Part shown: in pieces, positions 8,475-17,098 of the stretch
How the letters are laid out: every line of letters begins with the position of its first letter
Numbering within the stretch: position 1 is the first letter of the stretch
Program-made: the position numbers and the translations under genes
NCBI RefSeq assembly: GCF_027498035.1
Contig: NZ_CP114978.1
Location: forward strand, 1,736,001-1,800,000
Reading direction: 5' to 3'
Origin: Pseudoxanthomonas sp.
Lineage (GTDB): Bacteria; Pseudomonadota; Gammaproteobacteria; Xanthomonadales; Xanthomonadaceae
Length of the DNA: 64,000 bases
Notes under the pieces: model-generated
What the model was told of the DNA's origin: nothing
What the model saw: only the letters and a program-made list of their open reading frames with translations
Databases searched by the model: none

Positions 8475-9281
8475 ATGACCACCAACACCACATCGCCCAC
8501 GGCCGCCGCCGGCCAGACCTGGAACGCAACCCGCTACGCGCACGACGCCGGCTTCGTGCCGACGCTCGGCGCACCGGTCGCGGAACTGCTTGCGGCCCAG
8601 CCGGGCGAACGCATCCTGGACCTGGGCTGCGGCGACGGCGTGCTGACCGCGCAGCTGGCGGCCAGCGGCGCACGCGTCATCGGCGTCGACGCCTCGCCCG
8701 AGCTGATCGCCGCGGCGGTGGAGCGCGGTGTCGACGCGCACGTGATGGACGGCCACGCGCTGGCTTTCGACAACCGCTTCGATGCGGTCTTCAGCAATGC
8801 GGCCCTGCACTGGATGCGCGAACCCAACGCCGTGCTGACCGGCGTGCAGCGCGCGTTGAAGCCCGGCGGCCGTTTCGTCGGTGAATTCGGTGGCCACGGC
8901 AATGTCGCCGCCATCGTCACCGCGATGCGTGCCGCGCTGTGCGCCAACGATGCGGGCGAGCCGACCTTCGCCTGGTTCTTCCCGACCGCCGACGAATACA
9001 CCGCGCTGCTGCAGGAACACGGTTTCGAGGTCGAGCAGATCGCGCTGATCCCGCGCCCGACGCCACTGCCCACCGGCATCGCCGGCTGGCTGCGGACCTT
9101 CGCCGATCCGTTCCTGGCTGATGTCGATGCCCAGGTGCGCCAACGCGTGCTGGAAGACACCGAAACCCTGCTGCGCCCGGCCCTGTGCGACACGCACGGC
9201 CGCTGGCACGCCGATTACGTGCGCCTGCGCTTCGTCGCGCATGCCACCACCTCCGATTTCAAGCAAGGCAATCCACAATGA
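8475..9281 (+). CDS. Class I SAM-dependent methyltransferase inside the leu operon
   Basis: A 268-residue protein with a canonical SAM-binding motif I (ILDLGCGDGVLTAQL), motif II acidic residue in VIGVDASPELI, and the post-motif sequences FDAVFSNAALHWM and ALKPGGRFVGEFGGHGN. The HWM and GEFGG motifs resemble the trans-aconitate/ubiquinone-type small-molecule methyltransferases. The start at 8475 lies 13 bases after leuA, and the stop overlaps leuC by 4 bases, so it is translationally embedded in the leucine pathway. Its substrate is unknown. A carboxyl or hydroxyl group of a pathway acid (for example an isopropylmalate or aconitate-like by-product) is a reasonable guess, but only an inference from location. 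Confidence 0.85.
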   Translation: MTTNTTSPTAAAGQTWNATRYAHDAGFVPTLGAPVAELLAAQPGERILDLGCGDGVLTAQLAASGARVIGVDASPELIAAAVERGVDAHVMDGHALAFDNRFDAVFSNAALHWMREPNAVLTGVQRALKPGGRFVGEFGGHGNVAAIVTAMRAALCANDAGEPTFAWFFPTADEYTALLQEHGFEVEQIALIPRPTPLPTGIAGWLRTFADPFLADVDAQVRQRVLEDTETLLRPALCDTHGRWHADYVRLRFVAHATTSDFKQGNPQ

Positions 9282-10708
9282 GCCCAGCCCCCCGCACCCT
9301 GTTCGAAAAACTGTGGGACGCGCACGTCGTGATCCCGGAGAGCGACACCGCGCCTGCGGTCCTCTACATCGACCTGCACCTGATCCACGAAGTGACCTCG
9401 CCGCAGGCCTTCACCGAACTGCGCGCGCGCGGCATCGCGCCACATCGCCCGGACCGCACCAAGGCGACGATGGACCATTCCACGCCGACCTTGCCCCGCA
9501 ATGCAGACGGCAAGCTGCCCTACTACACCGCCGCCGCGGAGAAGCAGGTCGAGACGCTGGAAGCCAACTGCGCCCAGTACGGCATCGAGCTGTTCGACAT
9601 GGGCTCGGACAACCGCGGCATCGTCCATGTGATCGCGCCGGAACAGGGCTTCACCCAGCCGGGCATGACGATCGTCTGCGGCGACAGCCACACCTCCACC
9701 CATGGCGCGTTCGGCTCGCTGGCCTTCGGCATCGGCACCAGTGAAGTCGGCCACGTACTGGCCACCCAGTGCCTGCTGCAGCGCAAGCCCAGGACCATGT
9801 CGATCACGGTCAACGGTCCGCTGGCGCCGGGCGTGGGCGCCAAGGATGTGGTCCTGCACATCATCGGCGTGATCGGCGTCAACGGCGGCACCGGCTACGT
9901 ACTGGAATATCGCGGCTCCACCATCGAGGCGATGGACATGGAGCAGCGCATGACCCTATGCAACATGTCGATCGAAGCCGGCGCTCGTGCCGGCATGGTC
10001 GCCCCGGACCAGGTCACCTTCGACTACGTCGCAGCCACCCCGCGTGGGCCGAAGGGCGCCGACTTCGATGCCGCCGTCGACTACTGGAAGACCCTGCGCA
10101 GCGATGAGGGCGCGACCTTCGACGCCAGCGTGGTGATCGACGCGGCCGACATCCGCCCGACCATGACCTGGGGCACCCATCCAGGCACGGCGATCGCCAT
10201 CGACGCGCCGATCCCAGCCACCAACGATGCCGCCGCGCAGAAATCGCTGGCCTACATGGGCTTCGAGGCCGGTCATGCCGTGGCCGGCGCCAAGGTCGAC
10301 GTGGTGTTCGTCGGTTCTTGCACCAACGGCCGCCTGAGCGACATGCGCGACGTGGCCCGCGTGCTGGCCGGGCGCAAGGTCGCCGATGGCGTGCGCATGC
10401 TGGTGGTGCCGGGTTCGGAGATCGTCAAGCGCCAGGCCGAAGCCGAAGGCATCGACGTCATCGTCCGCGCCGCTGGCGCGCAGTGGCGCGAGTCGGGCTG
10501 CTCAATGTGTATCGCCATGAATGGCGACCTGGTCGCCCCGGGCGAGCTGGCCGTGTCCACCAGCAACCGTAATTTCGAAGGCCGCCAGGGCCCCGGCTCG
10601 CGCACGTTGCTGGCCTCACCGCTGGGCGCGGCGTGGTCGGCGGTGCAGGGCCGCGTGGCCGATGTGCGCGAGATGTTCGAAGCAAATCCACAGAAGGAAG
10701 TGGCGTGA
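9278..10708 (+). CDS. leuC: 3-isopropylmalate dehydratase large subunit
   Basis: A 476-residue aconitase-family subunit that isomerises 2- to 3-isopropylmalate with LeuD. The three [4Fe-4S] cysteine ligands are seen at Cys348 (VGSCTNGR) and Cys408/Cys411 (SGCSMC). The N-terminus TLFEKLWDAHVV and the substrate-site motif DHSTPTLPR are typical. The start overlaps the methyltransferase stop (ATGA), and the stop overlaps the next ATG by one base (TGATG), so the gene is tightly coupled on both sides. Confidence 0.97.
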   Translation: MSPAPRTLFEKLWDAHVVIPESDTAPAVLYIDLHLIHEVTSPQAFTELRARGIAPHRPDRTKATMDHSTPTLPRNADGKLPYYTAAAEKQVETLEANCAQYGIELFDMGSDNRGIVHVIAPEQGFTQPGMTIVCGDSHTSTHGAFGSLAFGIGTSEVGHVLATQCLLQRKPRTMSITVNGPLAPGVGAKDVVLHIIGVIGVNGGTGYVLEYRGSTIEAMDMEQRMTLCNMSIEAGARAGMVAPDQVTFDYVAATPRGPKGADFDAAVDYWKTLRSDEGATFDASVVIDAADIRPTMTWGTHPGTAIAIDAPIPATNDAAAQKSLAYMGFEAGHAVAGAKVDVVFVGSCTNGRLSDMRDVARVLAGRKVADGVRMLVVPGSEIVKRQAEAEGIDVIVRAAGAQWRESGCSMCIAMNGDLVAPGELAVSTSNRNFEGRQGPGSRTLLASPLGAAWSAVQGRVADVREMFEANPQKEVA

Positions 10709-10884
10709 TGTCCAGCCCCGAAACCACCCAGGCCGCCAGCGTGGCCTTTTCCGCTACCGTGGCCAGCGCACTGGCCCGCAGCATCCGCGACACGCCGCTG
10801 CGACCGCAGGCCGAAGCCCTGGCCGCCAGCGCCGCCGAGATCGTGGTCACGCCGCCCGTCGAAGACGCGCAGGAGGCCGTGTAA
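10708..10884 (+). CDS. Small hypothetical protein between leuC and leuD
   Basis: A 58-codon ORF that shares one base with the leuC stop (TGATG) and one base with the leuD start (TAATG), an arrangement hard to explain unless it is translated. The product is Ala/Ser/Val/Glu-rich, probably helical in the centre (FSATVASALARSIRDTPLR), with an acidic C-terminus (PPVEDAQEAV). There is no signal peptide, transmembrane segment or Cys. I do not recognise the family. It could be a small accessory or assembly factor for the LeuCD enzyme, or only a ribosome relay between the two subunit genes. Confidence 0.65.
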   Translation: MSSPETTQAASVAFSATVASALARSIRDTPLRPQAEALAASAAEIVVTPPVEDAQEAV

Positions 10885-11462
10885 TGGCCGGCCTGCAGAC
10901 CGTTACCTCGCAAGCCGTGGTGCTGCGTTCGAGCAACATCGACACCGACCAGATCATCCCGGCACGCTTCCTGTCCACCACCGAACGCGCCGGCCTGGGC
11001 CGGTTCGCGTTCAACGACTGGCGCTGGAAGAGTGAAGGCGTGCCGAATCCGGAATTCGCCTTCAACCAGCCTGAAAACGCCGGCCGACAGATCCTGCTGG
11101 CCGGACGCAACTTCGGCTGCGGCTCCTCGCGCGAACACGCGCCGTGGGCACTGACCGACCTGGGCCTGAAGGCGGTGGTGTCCAGCGAGATCGCCGACAT
11201 CTTCCGCAACAACAGCCTGAAGAACGGACTGATCCCGATCGTGCTGGCCGAAGCCGACGTGCAGGCGCTGATGGAGCGTCCGGATGACGAACTGACCATC
11301 GACGTGGCCGCGCGCGAACTGCGCACGCCCGATGGCCGCTGCTACACCTTCCCGCTGGACGGGTTCTCCCAGACCTGCCTGCTGCAGGGCGTGGACGAAC
11401 TGGGCTACCTGCTGGCCCGCGCACCCGATATCGCACGTTACGAGGCTTCCCATGCACGCTGA
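10884..11462 (+). CDS. leuD: 3-isopropylmalate dehydratase small subunit
   Basis: A 192-residue swivel-domain subunit of isopropylmalate isomerase. Diagnostic segments are NIDTDQIIPARFL near the N-terminus and GRNFGCGSSREHAPWAL, the conserved loop that contacts substrate at the LeuC interface. The start at 10884 overlaps the preceding small ORF by one base. The 3' end overlaps leuB by 11 bases. Confidence 0.96.
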   Translation: MAGLQTVTSQAVVLRSSNIDTDQIIPARFLSTTERAGLGRFAFNDWRWKSEGVPNPEFAFNQPENAGRQILLAGRNFGCGSSREHAPWALTDLGLKAVVSSEIADIFRNNSLKNGLIPIVLAEADVQALMERPDDELTIDVAARELRTPDGRCYTFPLDGFSQTCLLQGVDELGYLLARAPDIARYEASHAR

Positions 11463-12543
11463 CATCGTCGTCCTGCCCGGTGACGGCATTGGTCCGGAAG
11501 TGGCCGCTGCCGCGGTCACCGTCCTGAAGGCCGTCGCCAAGCGCCACGGTCACGACTTCACCTTCGCCGAGCACGACATCGGTGGCATCGCCATCGACCG
11601 CCATGGCGTGCCATTGCCGGAATCCACCACCATCGCCTGCCAGAAGGCCGATGCGGTGCTGCTCGGCGCGGTCGGCGGGCCGAAGTGGTCCGACCCCAAT
11701 GCCAAGGTGCGTCCGGAGCAGGGCCTGCTGGCGATCCGCCGCGCGCTTGGCCTGTTCGCCAACCTCCGCCCGGTGCGTCCGCACCCAGCCGCGCTGGATG
11801 CCTCACCGATCAAGCCACACCTGCTGACCGGCGTGGACATCATGGTGGTGCGCGAACTCACCGGCGGCATTTACTTCGGCGAGAAGACCCGCACCGCCGA
11901 TGCCGCCAGCGACCTGTGCAGCTATTCGGTGGCCGAGATCGAGCGCGTCCTGCGCAGCGCCTTCCAGCTGGCCAAGGCCCGCCGCGGCAAGGTCACCTCG
12001 GTGGACAAGGCCAATGTGCTGGAGACCTCGCGCCTGTGGCGTGACGTGGCCACGCGCATCGGCCGCGAAGAGTTCCCGGACGTCGAGCTGGAGCACCAGC
12101 TGGTCGACTCGATGGCGATGCACCTGCTGGCCAAGCCGCGCGAGTACGACGTGATCGTCACCGAGAACATGTTCGGCGACATCCTCACCGATGAAGCGTC
12201 GATGCTGGCCGGTTCGTTGGGCCTGCTGCCGTCGGCCTCGCTGGGCCAGGAAGGCAAGGTCGGGATCTATGAACCGATCCACGGTTCGGCCCCCGACATC
12301 GCCGGCAAGGGCATCGCCAACCCCTACGCGACGATCCTGTCGGCAGCCATGCTGTTGCGGCATTCACTGGGCCTGGAAGACGAAGCCCAGTGCATCGAAC
12401 GCGCCGTCAGCGCCGCCCTGGACACCCGCGCCTTCACTGCCGACCTGGCCAGCCCGGACATCGCCCTGTCCACCCTGCAGGCGACCGACGCCGTGATGGA
12501 GCAGCTGGACATCCACTGCTTCGTCGCCGACCTGCGCGACTGA
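11452..12543 (+). CDS. leuB: 3-isopropylmalate dehydrogenase
   Basis: A 363-residue NAD+-dependent oxidative decarboxylase, the last gene of the leucine set. The N-terminus reads MHADIVVLPGDGIGPEV. The metal/substrate motif TENMFGDILTDEASMLAGSL and the NAD-binding YEPIHGSAPDIAGKGIANP are intact. The start lies inside leuD. A hairpin without a clear T-run follows the stop, and the next gene has its own -10-like box, so this is the likely operon end. Confidence 0.97.
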   Translation: MHADIVVLPGDGIGPEVAAAAVTVLKAVAKRHGHDFTFAEHDIGGIAIDRHGVPLPESTTIACQKADAVLLGAVGGPKWSDPNAKVRPEQGLLAIRRALGLFANLRPVRPHPAALDASPIKPHLLTGVDIMVVRELTGGIYFGEKTRTADAASDLCSYSVAEIERVLRSAFQLAKARRGKVTSVDKANVLETSRLWRDVATRIGREEFPDVELEHQLVDSMAMHLLAKPREYDVIVTENMFGDILTDEASMLAGSLGLLPSASLGQEGKVGIYEPIHGSAPDIAGKGIANPYATILSAAMLLRHSLGLEDEAQCIERAVSAALDTRAFTADLASPDIALSTLQATDAVMEQLDIHCFVADLRD

Positions 12544-12549
12544 CCCGGC

Positions 12550-12576
12550 CCGCGGGCGTCCCGGTAACGCCCGCGG
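12550..12576 (+). terminator. Hairpin after leuB
   Basis: A perfect 10-bp GC-rich stem (CCGCGGGCGT at 12550-12559, complement at 12567-12576) with a 7-base loop, starting 7 bases after the leuB stop. No T-run follows, so it may slow RNA decay or act with Rho instead of being a strong intrinsic terminator. Confidence 0.5.
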
Positions 12577-12623
12577 AAGCTGACGAAACAATGACGGGCA
12601 TGCCAGTTCCGGCTGCCCGAGAC

Positions 12624-12652
12624 TGTAAATATCGAACCGCCTAGTCTAGTAT
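12624..12652 (+). promoter_or_regulatory. Putative promoter giving a leaderless tetR transcript
   Basis: A -10-like TAGTAT at 12647-12652, with a poor -35 (TGTAAA at 12624-12629) 17 bp upstream, ends only 6 bases before the tetR ATG at 12659. No Shine-Dalgarno precedes that ATG, so a leaderless message is plausible. Confidence 0.35.
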
Positions 12653-12658
12653 TAGCGG

Positions 12659-13330
12659 ATGGCCCCGCAAGCTCCCAGCCCTTCATCCCCCGACCACGAA
12701 CGCACCGCCCGTGCGCCGTCCGGCCCTGGCCGTCCCAAGGACCTGGCCAAGCGCGCCGCGATCCTGGATGCCGCCAAGGCCCTGTTCGCCCGTGAAGGCT
12801 TCGCCGGAGTCAGCATGGACCGCATCGCGGCCGAAGCCGGCGTCTCCAAGCTCACCGTCTACAGCCATTTCGGCGACAAGGAATCGCTGTTTTCCGAGTC
12901 GATCCGCACCCTGTGCGAAGAAATGCTGCCGGATGATTTCTTCAAGGTGCAGGCCGATGGCAGCCTGCGCGGCCAGCTGCGCCAGATCGCCGACGGCCTT
13001 TTCAAGCTGATGGTCAGCGACGGGGCCATCAGTACCCACCGGATCATGCTGACCCCCGGCCAGGCCGACCAGGGCCTGCGCCAGATCTTCTGGGAAGCAG
13101 GCCCGCAGCGCACCCACGATGCCTTTGCCGCATTCCTGCGCACGGCGATGGAGGACGGGCTGGTGGAGATCCCCGACGTCGATACCGCAGCCAAGCAGTT
13201 CTTCACCCTGCTCAAGGGCGAGCTGTACGCGCGGATGATGTGCGGCGTCTGCGGCCCGGTGGAAAACGAGGTCGAACGCCACCTGGACGCGACCGTGGAC
13301 ATGTTCCTGCGTGCCTACGCCGTGCGTTGA
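12659..13330 (+). CDS. TetR/AcrR-family transcriptional regulator
   Basis: A 223-residue regulator. After a Pro/Arg-rich N-terminal tail, the TetR DNA-binding domain covers about residues 22-70, with the helix-turn-helix in GVSMDRIAAEAGVSKLTVYSHF followed by GDKESLF. The C-terminal ligand domain (EAGPQRTHDAFAAFL) resembles the AcrR/TetR_C_7 type that senses hydrophobic compounds. It sits upstream of pcm and a tolC-like gene, so control of outer-membrane efflux is a reasonable inference, although those genes may have their own promoter (TAGAAT at 13425-13430). Confidence 0.9.
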   Translation: MAPQAPSPSSPDHERTARAPSGPGRPKDLAKRAAILDAAKALFAREGFAGVSMDRIAAEAGVSKLTVYSHFGDKESLFSESIRTLCEEMLPDDFFKVQADGSLRGQLRQIADGLFKLMVSDGAISTHRIMLTPGQADQGLRQIFWEAGPQRTHDAFAAFLRTAMEDGLVEIPDVDTAAKQFFTLLKGELYARMMCGVCGPVENEVERHLDATVDMFLRAYAVR

Positions 13331-13472
13331 GCAACCCCATGCCCACAGTCCCGATGACTTCCGGCACTGCGTCGCGGCTGCCCTGCGCGGCCATCCTGAT
13401 CATGCCGGACGTGCCCTGCACCGCTAGAATGCTAGGCCCCGCGCCCTAGAACACCCCCTACAAAGCACGCCC

Positions 13473-14129
13473 ATGACGATCAATTACGCCCAAGCCCGCG
13501 AGAACATGGTGGAACAGCAGATTCGTCCCTGGGACGTGCTGGACAACCGCGTCCTCGAAACCCTGGCCACACTGCCGCGCGAAACCTTCGTGCCACCGGC
13601 GTACAGCGCCCTGGCCTATGCCGACATCGAACTGCCGCTGAGCCATGACCAGCGCATGATGAAACCGGTCATCGAAGGCCGCACGCTGCAGGCGCTGGAT
13701 GTGCAGGAAGGCGAGGACGTGCTGGAAATCGGCACTGGCAGTGGCTTCATGACCGCCTGCCTGGCCACGCTGGGCCGCGAAGTGGTCAGCCTGGAACTGC
13801 ACCCGGACCTGGCCGCCACCGCGCAGGCCAACCTGGACACCGCCGGCCTTGGCAGCAACGTGCGGATCGAAACTGCCGACGCCCTGACCTGGACCAGCGA
13901 CCGCCAGTTCGACGTGGTCTGCGTCACCGCCGCGGTCGACACGCTGCCGGCATCATTCCTGCGCTGGCTGCGTCCGGGCGGCCGCCTGTTCGTGGTGCGC
14001 GGCCGCTCGCCGGTGATGGAAGCGGTGCTGATCCACAACGAAACTACCGGCCCGCGCGTCGAGTCGCTGTTCGAAACCGACCTGCCTTACCTGACCGGGG
14101 CCTCCCCGGTTGCGACATTCGTTTTTTGA
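13473..14129 (+). CDS. pcm: Protein-L-isoaspartate O-methyltransferase-like protein
   Basis: A 218-residue cytoplasmic methyltransferase of the PCMT family, which repairs isoaspartyl residues in damaged proteins. The N-terminal segment ENMVEQQIRPWDVLDNRVL and PRETFVPPAYSALAYADIELPL match this family. The SAM motif I is VLEIGTGSGFMTACLATLG and the later LRPGGRLFVVRG is intact. The canonical substrate motif GQT-ISQP found in E. coli Pcm is changed (SHDQRMMKP), as in the shorter Xanthomonas/Pseudomonas paralogues that precede tolC. It may therefore be a divergent member with another target. The tolC-like gene follows 26 bases later. Confidence 0.85.
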   Translation: MTINYAQARENMVEQQIRPWDVLDNRVLETLATLPRETFVPPAYSALAYADIELPLSHDQRMMKPVIEGRTLQALDVQEGEDVLEIGTGSGFMTACLATLGREVVSLELHPDLAATAQANLDTAGLGSNVRIETADALTWTSDRQFDVVCVTAAVDTLPASFLRWLRPGGRLFVVRGRSPVMEAVLIHNETTGPRVESLFETDLPYLTGASPVATFVF

Positions 14130-14155
14130 GCGCCACAAACCTTCAAGGACTCCCG

Positions 14156-15541
14156 ATGAGCCGTCTTCCCCTCGTTCTCGCACTCGCGTTGGCGCTGCCG
14201 TCCGCTGCTTCGGCCGCAGACCTGATGCAGACCTACGAAATGGCCCGCAACGGCGACCCGACGCTGGCCCAGGCTGAAGCCAGCCGGCTGTCGCAGAAGG
14301 AAGGCGTCGTCCAGGCACGCGCAACACTGCTGCCGCAGGTCAATGGCACGGCCTCGCTTGGCCGCTCCAGCGCCAAGGTCACCCACGGTGGCGACTGGGT
14401 GGAGAGCCCCCGCTCGCGCGACTACGCGGTCAACCTGAGCCAGAAGCTGGTGGATTTCAGCTCCTACGCCACGGTCAGGGCCCAGAACGCGCTGAGCCAG
14501 TCGGCTGACTTCGACCTGGATTCGGCCAACGACTCGCTGATCACCCGCACCTCCGCCGCCTACTTCAACGTGCTGATCGCCATCGAGACCCTGGCCTCGG
14601 CCGAGGCGGCCGAGGCGGCTTACCAGAAGCAGTTCGACTACGCGCAGAAGCGCCTGGACGTGGGCCTGGCCCCGATCACCGACGTACATGAAGCCCGCGC
14701 GTCCTACGACAGCGCGCGCGCCACGGTCATCAGCCAGCGCAACACGCTCAAGGACAGCTACGAGGCGCTGACCGAGATCACCGGCCAGCCGGTCAACAAC
14801 CTGCGCGGCCTGCCGGACGACTTCAAGCCGCAGCTGCCGACCGAATACAGCGCTGAAGGCTGGGTCGACACCGCCATCGCCCAGAATCCAGCGCTGAAGT
14901 CGCTGCAGCTGCAGGTTCAGTCCGCTGAAGCCGGCGTTGCCGGCGCGCGTGCCGGCCATCTGCCGACCCTGAGCCTGAGCGGCGCCTACACCCGCAGCGC
15001 AGCCTGGGGTGGCGACAACACCGCCAGCAACATCAGCAGCCGTGGCCAAGCCGATGGTCGTTCGGTCGGCGTGACCCTGGACATCCCGATCTTCTCCGGC
15101 GGGGCGATCCAGTCGCAGGTGCGCCAGTCGATCGCCGAGCGTGACTCAGCCCAGGACGCCTATGAACTGCAGCGTCGCTCGGTCGTGCGCAATACCCGCA
15201 GCGCCTACCAGGTGCTGGAAGCGGGCATCAGCGAGATCGAAGCCCGCCGCTCGGCCGTGGTTTCGGCCCGCAGCGCCTATGACGCATCGCAGGTCGGCCT
15301 GGAAGTCGGCACCCGCACCGTGCTGGACGTGCTGACCAACCAGAACAACCTGGTCACTGCACAGCAGGAGTACTCGCTGGCCAAGTACAACTTCCTGCAG
15401 AACCGCCTGTTGCTGGAAGCTGCAGCCGGCACCCTGGACGCGGCCGACCTGCAGGACGTCAACGCCCTGCTCAGCGCCGATGCCAATGCGCGCCTGAACG
15501 GCGATGACCAGAAGATCATGGGCGCGCCGAGCAAGCTGTAA
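14156..15541 (+). CDS. tolC: TolC-family outer-membrane channel
   Basis: A 461-residue outer-membrane efflux protein. Residues 1-21 form a signal peptide (MSRLPLVLALALALPSAASA). Two OEP repeats follow, each with long coiled-coil helices and beta strands, and ADLMQTYEMARNGDPTL is typical of the TolC N-terminus. The C-terminal repeat has DVLTNQNNLVTAQQEY, the classic TolC helix motif. It lacks a lipobox, as expected for TolC and unlike OprM proteins. It can serve tripartite pumps without their own channel, such as the AcrAB pair at 53.6-57.9 kb. A strong terminator follows. Confidence 0.92.
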   Translation: MSRLPLVLALALALPSAASAADLMQTYEMARNGDPTLAQAEASRLSQKEGVVQARATLLPQVNGTASLGRSSAKVTHGGDWVESPRSRDYAVNLSQKLVDFSSYATVRAQNALSQSADFDLDSANDSLITRTSAAYFNVLIAIETLASAEAAEAAYQKQFDYAQKRLDVGLAPITDVHEARASYDSARATVISQRNTLKDSYEALTEITGQPVNNLRGLPDDFKPQLPTEYSAEGWVDTAIAQNPALKSLQLQVQSAEAGVAGARAGHLPTLSLSGAYTRSAAWGGDNTASNISSRGQADGRSVGVTLDIPIFSGGAIQSQVRQSIAERDSAQDAYELQRRSVVRNTRSAYQVLEAGISEIEARRSAVVSARSAYDASQVGLEVGTRTVLDVLTNQNNLVTAQQEYSLAKYNFLQNRLLLEAAAGTLDAADLQDVNALLSADANARLNGDDQKIMGAPSKL

Positions 15542-15562
15542 CTCCCGGCCTTTGCAACACCG

Positions 15563-15594
15563 ACAACAACAGCCGCGTACGCGGCTGTTGTTGT
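15563..15594. terminator. Bidirectional terminator between tolC and the PAS kinase
   Basis: A perfect 15-bp inverted repeat (15563-15577 and 15580-15594) centred on TA. It has a GTTGTTGTTTAT tail on the plus strand and matching T-containing flanks on the minus strand. It lies between converging genes and can end both transcripts. Confidence 0.8.
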
Positions 15595-15641
15595 TTATGC
15601 GCCAGTCCCGCCCAGTGCACGCCCCCGCGAAACCACGGCAC

Positions 15642-16997
15642 TCAGGCCTGCAAGTCATCCACCGGTTCGACCTCGGATAGCGACGATGCGCCCTGCCCCA
15701 GTCCCGCATGCGCGCGCGGGAACCACAACGTCATCACCGTCCCCACGCCCACGGCGCTGTCGACATCGATGAAGCCGCCTGCCTGGCGCATCAACGCGTA
15801 CACCTGGGCCAGACCCAGGCCCGTACCCCGGCCCTCAGGCTTGGTCGTGAAGTAGGGTTCGAACAGCCGCGACATGGCTTCCTGACTCAGGCCGCTGCCG
15901 GTGTCGGACACCGACAGGGTCACGTAATCACCAGCGGCTCGGGCATGGGTTGCCCAGGCCTCGCCCACGTTGCCTTCGTCGCAACGCAGCGTGATCTGGC
16001 CAGCGCCATCGCAGGCATCCCGCGCATTGATGCACAGGTTCATCACCGCCTGGCCGAGGCTGTGGCGATCGGCGACCACCGGAAACGCCTGCGCTCGCTG
16101 CTCCACCAGCAGCTGCACGTCCGGTGGCAGGCTCTGCTGCATCAGCTCGGCCATCTCGATGGCCACATCCTGCACATCCATCGGCTCGGCCCGCACCGGG
16201 TGCTGGCGGGCAAAGCCCAGCAGGCGCTTGGCCACCGTGGTGGCATGGGCCAGCGCATCGCTGCCACGTCCCAGCAGTTTGCGCTGCAGGGGCGTCAGGG
16301 CTTCGGGATCATCGGTCACCACGCTGATGGCCGCCACCGCGGTCTGCAGCATGTTGTTGAAGTCATGGGCGATGCCGGCGACCAGCTGACCGATGGCCTC
16401 GCCCTTCTGCGCCTGCATGGCGGTGTGCTCGGCCATGGCGCGGGCCGCTTCGGCGATATCGCGCTGCTCCAGCGCCTGCAGTTCGTGGTGGCGAAGGCGC
16501 TCGCTGATCGCCTGGGTGCGGGTCAGCGTGGCCTCCAGGTATTCGTTGTACTCGCTAGTGGCGATCGCGCGGCTTTCCGCGCCCTGGAGCTGGGAAGACA
16601 GGCTCGCATTGAGCGTACGCAGGGCCTGCTCGACGCGGTGGATCTCGGTGATGTCGCGTCCGACCACCACCAGCGATTCGACCTGGCCGGCCGCATCGCT
16701 CAGCGGCCCCATCGACACCGACCACTGGCGCTCGATCCCGCCCAGGGTCGTCAGGGTGCCGGTGTACTCGCTCTGTTGCCCATCCAGGCCACGGCGCACC
16801 GCCTCGCCGACCACCGTGTGCATCTTTGCGGGCCAGAAATCCTGCCAGGCCCGGTGCACGACATCGTCGCGCCCCGAGGCGTGCAGCATCTCCAGTCCAT
16901 GGCGGTTGATCGAGGCGATACGCCCGTCCGCGTCCAGCTCCAGGATGCAATCCTCGGAGAGCTCGACGATCTGGCGGTAGCGGTCGCCCGGCGGCAT
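15642..16997 (-). CDS. PAS-domain sensor histidine kinase (soluble)
   Basis: A 451-residue kinase without a transmembrane segment. Residues ~5-120 form a PAS domain (YRQIVELSEDCILELDADGR) with its PAC tail (VVVGRDITEIHRVEQAL). A long helical linker covers about residues 120-200. The phosphoacceptor His211 lies in GQLVAGIAHDFNNMLQ, the type often seen in kinases that phosphorylate separate receivers. The HATPase part has NLCINARDAC (N box), VSDTGSGLS (G1) and GRGTGLGL (G2). It is divergent from, and 101 bases away from, a lone receiver gene, its likely partner. The signal is unknown. Confidence 0.9.
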   Translation of the reverse strand: MPPGDRYRQIVELSEDCILELDADGRIASINRHGLEMLHASGRDDVVHRAWQDFWPAKMHTVVGEAVRRGLDGQQSEYTGTLTTLGGIERQWSVSMGPLSDAAGQVESLVVVGRDITEIHRVEQALRTLNASLSSQLQGAESRAIATSEYNEYLEATLTRTQAISERLRHHELQALEQRDIAEAARAMAEHTAMQAQKGEAIGQLVAGIAHDFNNMLQTAVAAISVVTDDPEALTPLQRKLLGRGSDALAHATTVAKRLLGFARQHPVRAEPMDVQDVAIEMAELMQQSLPPDVQLLVEQRAQAFPVVADRHSLGQAVMNLCINARDACDGAGQITLRCDEGNVGEAWATHARAAGDYVTLSVSDTGSGLSQEAMSRLFEPYFTTKPEGRGTGLGLAQVYALMRQAGGFIDVDSAVGVGTVMTLWFPRAHAGLGQGASSLSEVEPVDDLQA

Positions 16998-17098
16998 CGG
17001 CGCCCATTCTAGAGAGTCGCGGCACCGCGGATGAAGGGGTCACTCCGACTTCACATGGACCGAGGCAGGCTCCGAGCGTCTTTTGCCCCGGAAATCCC

